A stretch of DNA of 20,380 nt, taken from contig JAOTUP010000005.1 of NCBI GenBank assembly GCA_029863825.1, positions 1-20,380 of the forward strand. Direction: 5' to 3'. How positions within the stretch are numbered: the stretch's first letter is position 1; each line of letters begins with the position of its first letter. The DNA is from Acidobacteriota bacterium (lineage in GTDB: Bacteria; Acidobacteriota; Thermoanaerobaculia; Multivoradales; JAHEKO01). The position numbers were made by a program, and so were the translations under genes. Of this stretch, positions 14,990 to 20,380 are shown piece after piece. The notes beneath the pieces are model-generated. The model was given only the letters and a program-made list of their open reading frames with translations. It did no database searches and had not been told where the DNA came from.

Positions 14990-15102
14990 GCTGCTGCTGT
15001 CGACTTTTTCTGCCGGAGTCGGATCACCGGGCACCCTGTTCGAGTCGGCGTCTGGAGGCTCGAGATGGCAGGGCGGACTTCCCCTGCAGCCAGCGTCCTG
15101 CG

Positions 15103-16206
15103 CTATCGAGCATACCGTGGCGGGATCTCTTCCGGGTTCTTTGTGAGCATCAGGGCTCGCCGTCTCTCGATCGAGTCCAGCCAAAGAGGAACGTAAGCGA
15201 GGAGGTCCTGGAGAGCTTGCTCGATCGCGGTCATCAGCTGTACGAGCCGCGCGCAGACCATGGCATGGCAGGCCAGGATGTCTTCCAGATGCTGCTCGCG
15301 AGCCTCCAGCGCCTCCGCCTTCCTGGACTTAAGACGATCTACCGTCTTACGCCCTATGGCGTAGACCTCGAGGATGAGCTTGCACTTGTGCGGGATGTCG
15401 AAGGCGTAACCGTCCAGCGGTTCCATCTCGTCGTAGCGGATGCCGGTCAGCGTCAGAACCTCCTTGAGCTTTGGTGAGAGGCCGTTGATGAGCAACTCCA
15501 TGAACAGCTCGACCTCTTCCCAGGCTCGCGGCGAGGGCAGCGTCTGCTCTTCGTCCATGGTGATGGTCAGCGTTTTGAGCTGGCGCGCCCAGACTTCTCC
15601 CAGACCCTGCATGTAATCATTGAGACGGTCGACCGTCGCGTACAGCCACTCTGCCTCCTCGATATCCTGAGGAAACTTCCGAGACAGGTAGTAGTCAGAA
15701 TCGTGGAGACTTCTCGGGTCGTGAGCGACAATTTCGCCGAACGTGTCGCGTAGAAAAGCATAGATCTTGCCGATCGAGACGCACAGCAGTCGGCGGATCG
15801 CCGGCAACTGCTCCGGCTCGATACGGTAGGGATACTCCTCGAGTTTGCCGATGACGGTGTTGTGCAACGCATGGTACGAGTAGAGGGCATTGCGGCGCGC
15901 CGTCTCGAGTGTCGGAACCGTAGATGGCTGTTCGAGCGCCGGGCCGAGTTTGGTCTGCAACAGGCGACAGACGCGGCGCACTTTTCTCCAGATTTGCAGC
16001 AGTCGGCCGGCCGAGCAATGCAGGATCGCGTAATTGCTTTCGAGTGTTTCTTCGAGAAGCCGGATGCACCCCAGATACGCCCGGATCCTTGGATTCTGGG
16101 CGCGCATGCGCTCCAGTGCCCATTCGGCAACAGAGAGTCCGCCGGGAAGCTCCACCTGCTGATCCCCGACCTGGATGTACTGTTTCGGTGAGGAGTCTCC
16201 AATCAT
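15103..16206 (-). CDS. Unrecognised helical protein (about 367 residues)
   Basis: I do not recognise a family. The product is mostly alpha-helical, soluble, and rich in Leu, Arg and Glu. Features include LGCIRLLEETLESNYAILH near the N-terminus, a TARRNALYSYHALHNTVIGKLEEYPYRIEP region, a PQDIEEAEWLYATVDRLNDYM helix, and a basic helix IGRKTVDRLKSRKAEALEAREQHLEDI near the C-terminus that could be a coiled coil. There are no membrane helices and no obvious catalytic motif. The frame is open to 16308, but residues before ATG 16206 look non-coding and overlap a possible -10 element (TATTCT, minus strand, 16304-16299), so the shorter start is preferred. It is divergent from the small gene at 16389 and converges with pdxH. 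Confidence 0.75.
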   Translation of the reverse strand: MIGDSSPKQYIQVGDQQVELPGGLSVAEWALERMRAQNPRIRAYLGCIRLLEETLESNYAILHCSAGRLLQIWRKVRRVCRLLQTKLGPALEQPSTVPTLETARRNALYSYHALHNTVIGKLEEYPYRIEPEQLPAIRRLLCVSIGKIYAFLRDTFGEIVAHDPRSLHDSDYYLSRKFPQDIEEAEWLYATVDRLNDYMQGLGEVWARQLKTLTITMDEEQTLPSPRAWEEVELFMELLINGLSPKLKEVLTLTGIRYDEMEPLDGYAFDIPHKCKLILEVYAIGRKTVDRLKSRKAEALEAREQHLEDILACHAMVCARLVQLMTAIEQALQDLLAYVPLWLDSIERRRALMLTKNPEEIPPRYAR

Positions 16207-16388
16207 CGCCGACGCCACCACGCATGGGAGCGTCGCCCGCGCATCGCATCGACCTCGGTGCGAGAACGGCGACGCCCCGGATTGTGGACGGACTGGAGAG
16301 AATAACACGCTTGCTGCTGTGCTGCCGCAGAAGGGCTCGCACAGGGCGTGCGTTGTTTCGTCAAGCCTGCTAGCCTAGTAGCGGGCCG

Positions 16389-16676
16389 ATGAAGGGATCG
16401 TCGAATGTCCGCGTGGAGTGCTACGCCGGCTATCGCGGCGAAGAGACTCCGCGTCGTTTCTATTACTCGGAGCGCCGGGTCGAGGTCCTGAAGGTGGTCG
16501 ATCGGTGGCTCGCCCCGGATCATCGGTATTTCAAGCTGCAAGCGCTGGATGGCACCTACATCCTGCGCCACGATATGGGCGCCGGCAACTGGGATCTCGC
16601 GCTGTATGCTGCGCGGCCACTCGAGATCGATAGCGGCGGAATGAGCCGCCTCGAGGAAGGATCCGGGGAGGAGTGA
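16389..16676 (+). CDS. Small conserved protein of unknown function
   Basis: The 95-residue product contains VECYAGYRGEETPRRF, VEVLKVVDRWLAPDHRYFK and GTYILRHDMGAGNWDL. This resembles a widespread group of short bacterial proteins (GYRGEE-PR-F, DRWL-PD-YFK, YILRHD) for which I know no experimentally proven function. It is predicted to be a compact beta-rich cytosolic protein. The ATG at 16389 has only a GCGGG stretch upstream. A GTG a few codons later, just before the conserved block (VRVECY), is an alternative start. It converges with the minus-strand gene at 16686 with a 9-base gap. Confidence 0.72.
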   Translation: MKGSSNVRVECYAGYRGEETPRRFYYSERRVEVLKVVDRWLAPDHRYFKLQALDGTYILRHDMGAGNWDLALYAARPLEIDSGGMSRLEEGSGEE

Positions 16677-16685
16677 CGAAGCGGC

Positions 16686-17237
16686 TCAGGCTCGATTCGC
16701 GACGCTGTCGACTCCGAGCTTGATCCCATCCGCCAGGGAGCGCTCGCCCGGGACAACGATCCGGCGCAGGTGCCGGGGGGGCTGTCGGGCAACAGCATCG
16801 GCCAGAAGACGGCCGAAATCCTCCTCCGTCAGAACACGAAACCGCCGGCCGAGCACGGGAAGCACAAGCTCGTCTGTCTGCCGCGCCGCGGCCGTCTCGA
16901 GGATTCCCATCAGGCACCGGAGAACCCACTCGGCGCACGTGGGAGGCGAGGCGCCGAGGTCATACACGACGGCGAGGAGCTCCGGCGACGGGTGCTGACG
17001 AATGATGACCGACCCGGGGGGAGTCGGCTCGGCGCTCCATGCGGCGGTGAGCACGCGGATCGGATGATCGACAACTGGTTGAAAACCCGGCTCGGCGCTG
17101 AGGACGTGGTAGGTGTCGTCTTCCACGACGCGAAGCGCGCCGTCCGGAATCGTTGTGTCAACGACGAGGAGGATGTCCAGGTCGGATTGCCGAAGACCTG
17201 CGTGCGCGACCGCCAGTCGAGAGCGAGCCCTTGTCAT
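16686..17237 (-). CDS. Uncharacterised protein, possibly with a macro-domain-like C-terminal half
   Basis: The 183-residue product has an N-terminal region with LDILLVVDTTIPDGALRVVEDDTYHVL. The C-terminal half contains LLAVVYDLGASPPTCAEWVL, a helix, the strand DELVLPVLGRRF, another helix and RRIVVPGE. The alternation of strands and helices with a Gly-rich LPVLG loop recalls a macro domain, but the match is weak and I do not assign it. The frame opens at TTG 17249. ATG 17237 is chosen because CAGGG lies 4 bases before it. It follows the zinc-ribbon gene on the same strand 70 bases downstream and may be cotranscribed with it. Confidence 0.6.
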   Translation of the reverse strand: MTRARSRLAVAHAGLRQSDLDILLVVDTTIPDGALRVVEDDTYHVLSAEPGFQPVVDHPIRVLTAAWSAEPTPPGSVIIRQHPSPELLAVVYDLGASPPTCAEWVLRCLMGILETAAARQTDELVLPVLGRRFRVLTEEDFGRLLADAVARQPPRHLRRIVVPGERSLADGIKLGVDSVANRA

Positions 17238-17307
17238 GAGCCCTGTCAATCAACCGTCGGGGTCGCGGCCTGGACCTCGAGGGATGGGAGTGACTCCCGC
17301 GCGGGCT

Positions 17308-17571
17308 CTAGATGATGCCGCCCAGCGATCCAGCGAGGATTGTGCGACATTGCGGGCAGACCATGAGCTGGCCCCGTCGCGGCAGGCTCGAGACGAAGTT
17401 GACCCTGGTGCGCAGGACCCGAACCACTTGCAGCGCTTCGATCGTCGCTCCGCAGCCAGGGCATTTGGCCTCCGATTCCAGCATGTACTCGGCTTCGACC
17501 GCACCATTGAGGGGCAGTTGGTCGACAGCGCCGGCGGCGGGCGAGTCGGAAGAATCGGTTGAATAGTCCAT
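17308..17571 (-). CDS. Small zinc-ribbon protein
   Basis: The 87-residue product has an acidic/polar N-terminus of about 33 residues, then CPGC (37-40) and CPQC (72-75). These two CxxC knuckles are separated by 31 residues containing VVRVLRTRVNFVSSLPRRG. This is a four-Cys zinc ribbon, which may bind nucleic acid or act as a structural adaptor. I do not know a named function. The ATG at 17571 is supported by GAGGAGA 5 bases upstream. It is followed on the same strand by the uncharacterised gene at 16686-17237. Confidence 0.75.
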   Translation of the reverse strand: MDYSTDSSDSPAAGAVDQLPLNGAVEAEYMLESEAKCPGCGATIEALQVVRVLRTRVNFVSSLPRRGQLMVCPQCRTILAGSLGGII

Positions 17572-17745
17572 AGTCTCTCCTCGAGATGACGGTCCTGCAG
17601 ATCCAATGCCGACTCGATCGCCTTGTTTTTATTGAGGTTTTCGCATTTCCGGTCTACGTCGATGGCAAGAAAATGGCGCCTCGACTGACACGGGACGCCA
17701 GCCGTAATAAAGCGGAGGCGAGCGCTGAGACCCATCCGTGCACCA

Positions 17746-17940
17746 TCACGACAGCGCGACCCATGCCCTGCAGACGCGCTGGATGCCGAGTGGGTCGGTT
17801 TCGGCGAACGCTTCGTCCGAGAACTGCCGGATCTCCTCTCGGCCGACTCCCGCGCGGCGGAGCTCTTCACGCACGGCGGCAATGAGGGCGTAGGGGTTGC
17901 GGCTGGCGAGGTTGACTCGAATATTCGGATGGCGGGTCAT
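17746..17940 (-). CDS. Small conserved protein of unknown function (64 residues)
   Basis: The product contains NIRVNLASRNPYALIAAVREELRRAG (in two adjoining parts), then EEIRQFSDEAF and VCRAWVAL. This resembles short bacterial proteins with the pattern N-x-AL-x-AV-x-AL-R-x-AG, E-I-x-x-F-x-EA and a C-terminal CRxWV. It is predicted to be one beta strand followed by helices. No function is known to me. The ATG at 17940 has no visible ribosome-binding site. Downstream on the same strand lie 174 bases with no further ORF I can support, then the zinc-ribbon gene. Confidence 0.65.
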   Translation of the reverse strand: MTRHPNIRVNLASRNPYALIAAVREELRRAGVGREEIRQFSDEAFAETDPLGIQRVCRAWVALS

Positions 17941-17979
17941 GAGCGACAGGAAAACATGGGCCGTAGGAGAGCATTACTC

Positions 17980-18005
17980 TTGTTTGCAAGCGGATTACAT
18001 GCAAA
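17980..18005. repeat. Inverted repeat in divergent intergenic region (operator-like)
   Basis: TTTGCA (17983-17988) and TGCAAA (18000-18005) form a perfect 6-bp inverted repeat with an 11-base spacer. The left arm also forms part of a smaller palindrome, CTTG-TTTG-CAAG. The site lies between two divergent genes (17746-17940 minus and 18187-18834 plus) and is AT-rich compared with its surroundings, as a regulator binding site might be. No regulator is identified. Confidence 0.25.
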
Positions 18006-18186
18006 AGAACTGCCGCCGACCGACTCCTCGATGTGGCAGGGGTATTTCCACTGCCGCACAGTCTCTTTGTGATTGGTAGGTCGTGACTGGCGTCAATTGC
18101 GCGGTTCCTTGGCCCGCCATTCTGACAGGTGTGCCGCGGCGGATCGAGTATCCTGTGCTCTCACGCGGTCTCGGAGGAGGTGTCGA

Positions 18187-18834
18187 GTGGGCCGGAAACT
18201 GCAGCGCTACCAGGGAGAAGGGATCGGCGTCACTTTCGAGCCCGCACGGTGCATTCACGCCGCCGAGTGTGTGCGCGGCCTGCCGGATGTGTTCGATCCC
18301 CAGCGTCGACCCTGGGTCGAGCCGGGACGGGCGGCGAACGAGGCGATCGCCGATGTCGTGCGCCGGTGCCCGACCGGGGCACTCACATACGAGTTGGCCG
18401 AGCAGGCCGAAAGCGAGGCGGCACCGCCGGTCAATTCGGTCGAAGTGCGTCCGCGGGGACCGCTGTACGTGCGCGGCGAGCTGGAGCTCTCGCTTCCCGA
18501 CGGTCGCACGCTGCACGAGAGGCGGATGGCACTTTGTCGCTGTGGGGTCTCTGAAAACAAGCCGTTTTGCGACAACAGCCACAGTCGGATCGAGTTCGGT
18601 GACGCCGGAGCGTGCGGCGAGAATCGGCTCTCGAGCGAGGGTGCGGAATCGAAAACGCTGCGACTGCGTGCGGCGCCGGGCGGACCGCTTTTGGTGAACG
18701 GGCCATTGGAGGTCTCTGGAGCCGTCGGCGAGACGCAGTGTGGAGAAAAAGGGGCCTTGTGTCGATGCGGAGCTTCGCAGGCGAAGCCGTACTGCGACGG
18801 ATCGCATCGGGCGATCGGATTCGAGGTTGAATGA
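18187..18834 (+). CDS. Divergent ferredoxin domain fused to two CDGSH iron-sulfur domains
   Basis: The 215-residue product has an N-terminal Fer4_19/DUF1271-type ferredoxin domain: RCIHAAECV (Cys22, Cys28), GLPDVFDPQRRPWV and RCPTGAL (Cys61). Two CDGSH-type domains follow, each with C-x-C...C-x3-H ligands: CRCGVSENKPFCDNSH (Cys117, Cys119, Cys128, His132) and CRCGASQAKPYCDGSH (Cys192, Cys194, Cys203, His207). CDGSH domains bind redox-active 2Fe-2S clusters with three Cys and one His. One polypeptide may thus carry three clusters and act as an electron-transfer or redox-sensing protein; partners are unknown. The GTG at 18187 is chosen because GGAGGAGG lies 6 bases upstream; the longer frame from 18073 has no such site. 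Confidence 0.9.
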   Translation: MGRKLQRYQGEGIGVTFEPARCIHAAECVRGLPDVFDPQRRPWVEPGRAANEAIADVVRRCPTGALTYELAEQAESEAAPPVNSVEVRPRGPLYVRGELELSLPDGRTLHERRMALCRCGVSENKPFCDNSHSRIEFGDAGACGENRLSSEGAESKTLRLRAAPGGPLLVNGPLEVSGAVGETQCGEKGALCRCGASQAKPYCDGSHRAIGFEVE

Positions 18835-18918
18835 AGTGTCTGACAGCGGCAACCGCGCGCCTTCGCTGTGTAAGCGGCAGCGACGGGATCGGTTGAGCTT
18901 CAAGGAGCGTGTCAACCC

Positions 18919-19248
18919 ATGGCGTACGACGAAACATTGGCCGACAGAGTGCGAACACTCCTCGAGGGCAAGGTCGAAACGGAGGAGAGGAAGATGTTCG
19001 GCGGCCTTGCCTTCATGGTCGACAATCACATGTGCTGCGGCATCCTCGACTCACGGCTGATGGCGCGCATCGGCAGGGAGGCCTACACGGGGGCGTTGTC
19101 CGAGGCCCATGTCGAGCCCATGGACTTCACCGGCCGGCCGCTCAAGGGCTTTGTCTACGTGGCGGCGGAGGGCATCGCCAGCGACGACGAGCTGGCAGCA
19201 TGGCTCGAGCGCTGTCTGGTTTTTGTCAGGACACTGCCCGCGAAATAG
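18919..19248 (+). CDS. TfoX N-terminal domain protein
   Basis: The 109-residue product consists of one TfoX_N domain, with RKMFGGLAFMVDNHMCCGI (24-42), a central RIGREAYTGAL and PMDFTGRPLKGFVYV. In enteric bacteria and Vibrio this domain is part of the competence regulator TfoX/Sxy. Stand-alone copies like this one are widespread and uncharacterised, so no competence role is claimed. The ATG at 18919 has AAGGAG (18902-18907) upstream with an 11-base spacing. The stop codon is only 14 bases from that of the convergent beta-propeller gene. Confidence 0.88.
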   Translation: MAYDETLADRVRTLLEGKVETEERKMFGGLAFMVDNHMCCGILDSRLMARIGREAYTGALSEAHVEPMDFTGRPLKGFVYVAAEGIASDDELAAWLERCLVFVRTLPAK

Positions 19249-19255
19249 ACCTTCA

Positions 19256-19275
19256 GACCGCCTTATTCGGCGGTC
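19256..19275. terminator. Hairpin between convergent genes, candidate bidirectional terminator
   Basis: GACCGCC and GGCGGTC form a perfect 7-bp stem with a TTATTC loop. It lies 8 bases after the TfoX-domain stop and covers the last codons and TAA of the convergent beta-propeller gene. Position favours a terminator, but no clear T-run follows. Confidence 0.4.
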
Positions 19276-20300
19276 GCCCCGAGGGCACTGTAGGCCATGC
19301 CGTCGGGCTCCTTGCCCGCCTTGAGGGCACCGATCACGGCGAGCGTAGTTGGCTCGATCATGACCACGGCATCGGCTTGGGTCGCCGCCACCCATGCGCG
19401 ATCCCCCCGTGGTGCGATGACAAGTCCCACCGGCACCGGGCTGTCGCCGAAGCGCTCGCCGAACAGGCGCTGAGCGGCGTCCGGAGCAGTAGACAGGTCG
19501 AGCTTTGCCCGCCGGATCTCGCGGCGCTCGGCGATGTCGAAGAGAACGACTTCACCACTGCGCGCCGCCGACACCAACGCATGCCTGCCGTCGGGGGTGA
19601 TCGCTACGCGAATCGGGAAGCCCGGGCACGGGAGGCTCGCACGCACCTCCAGACTCGAGGGGTCGATGATGGTCACCGTATCAGCCGCGCGGTTTCCTAC
19701 CCAGATTTCCTTGCCATCGGGTGTCACGGCGATGCCCTCAGCGCCGTCTCCGGTGACGACATCGCCGAGTTTCTCGCCGGTCTCGAGGTCGAGGACGGTG
19801 ACGGTGCCGGAGCCGATGTTGGCGACGAAGGCGCGGCCCGCGGCGACCGTCACCATATGGGAAACGGCCTGGTCGGTTCGGATAGCGTTGACGATTGTGC
19901 CGTCGGTGGTATCGACGATCACCAGGTGGGCGCTACCCTCGGTCGTGACGGCGACCCGGTCGGGAGTGAGAAAAACGACGCCGTGAGGTCGAGTATGCGG
20001 GTCGAGGGTCACCGTGCGCAGAACCTTCGCGGTCGCTACGTCGACGACCGTCAAACTCGACCCCGGCATCGAGCGATCCCCGTAGTTGGCGATGACCGCC
20101 GTTCGTCCATCGGTTGAGGTGGCGACTTCATGTGGAGCCCGTCCGGTGGGAAGAGTCGCCCGTGATCGTCCGCTCTCGAGGTCGATCAGGTCGACGGTGT
20201 GATCGCTCTTGTTGGCGACGAGCAGGGTCTCGGCGGGTGCCGGGAGGGCGGAAGAGAGAGCCAGTGCAACAAGGAACGGACAGGCGGTTTTCTCGAGCAT
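19263..20300 (-). CDS. Exported YVTN/YncE-type beta-propeller protein
   Basis: The 345-residue product starts with a signal peptide (hydrophobic 8-20, likely cleavage at APA before ETLL). Repeated blades of about 42 residues follow, each with a strand such as LLVANKSDHTVDLIDLESG, AFVANIGSGTVTVLDLETG or IWVGNRAADTVTIIDPSS and a turn such as VTPDGKE. This is the YVTN-type beta-propeller pattern, as in E. coli YncE and in many secreted surface proteins; about seven blades fit the length. The role is probably binding or scaffolding in the periplasm; no catalytic residues are evident. The ATG at 20300 is preceded by TGGAG with 8 bases of spacing. No further gene is seen from 20301 to the window end. 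Confidence 0.87.
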   Translation of the reverse strand: MLEKTACPFLVALALSSALPAPAETLLVANKSDHTVDLIDLESGRSRATLPTGRAPHEVATSTDGRTAVIANYGDRSMPGSSLTVVDVATAKVLRTVTLDPHTRPHGVVFLTPDRVAVTTEGSAHLVIVDTTDGTIVNAIRTDQAVSHMVTVAAGRAFVANIGSGTVTVLDLETGEKLGDVVTGDGAEGIAVTPDGKEIWVGNRAADTVTIIDPSSLEVRASLPCPGFPIRVAITPDGRHALVSAARSGEVVLFDIAERREIRRAKLDLSTAPDAAQRLFGERFGDSPVPVGLVIAPRGDRAWVAATQADAVVMIEPTTLAVIGALKAGKEPDGMAYSALGATAE

Positions 20301-20380
20301 GAAACAGTCTCCAGAAAGCTCTCGGCGTCAGCTGGGAGATGCGGGATCCTCGAGGACGTGAAGAGCCGGTTGCAGTGAAC

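Noticed and set aside
17995..19029. Minus-strand frame of 344 codons opposite the ferredoxin-CDGSH gene
   Set aside because: The plus strand has complete Fe-S ligand motifs; the antisense product is low-complexity.
18909..20117. Plus-strand frame of 402 codons across the TfoX-domain and beta-propeller genes
   Set aside because: It overlaps two genes with clear domains in other frames; its product is Arg/Gly/His-rich and resembles no family.

Overview
The window is GC-rich chromosomal DNA from a Gram-negative-type bacterium. Genes are tightly packed on both strands, often with 1-4 base overlaps. I see no phage, transposon, integrase, CRISPR, rRNA or tRNA signal. Three things point to an environmental lineage such as Acidobacteriota (Holophagae/Thermoanaerobaculia-like) or Myxococcota: an S46 exopeptidase, an exported S9A oligopeptidase and three PilZ proteins of the TIGR02266 type. 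This placement is an inference from gene content; no phylogenetic marker was tested.

Bases 1-2618 hold a divergent pair of exported peptidases: the 5' end of an S46 dipeptidyl-peptidase (minus) and an oligopeptidase-B-like lipoprotein (plus). Bases 2698-5434 (minus) look like one unit: DinB/DUF1569 protein, crotonase, then the ATPase RarA. Bases 5519-8338 carry a membrane-anchored PilZ protein with a periplasmic NTF2/Cds6-like domain, a cupin, a pseudo-receiver-PilZ protein and a small conserved protein. Bases 8647-9384 encode a DUF434/DUF5616 protein.

Bases 9453-12103 are the most coherent regulatory locus. An ECF sigma factor, a two-helix zinc-finger anti-sigma factor and a YbjQ-type putative metal-binding protein form a minus-strand operon with ATGA overlaps. 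Divergent from it is an exported PDZ protein with 16 cysteines and repeated CEG[EK][ED]C motifs. It is preceded by a site that looks like an ECF promoter (GGAAC, 16 bases, CGTT). I infer an envelope or metal/thiol stress circuit in which the sigma factor switches on the Cys-rich protein.

Bases 12237-14989 hold an MFS transporter, a second pseudo-receiver-PilZ paralogue and PdxH. Bases 15103-17940 hold an unrecognised 366-residue protein and several small conserved proteins, including a zinc ribbon. Bases 18187-20300 hold a ferredoxin-CDGSH-CDGSH fusion, a TfoX N-terminal domain protein and an exported YVTN-type beta-propeller protein.

Most of the window is ordinary housekeeping and accessory content. 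The ECF/PDZ locus and the PilZ family with degenerate receivers deserve the closest look.
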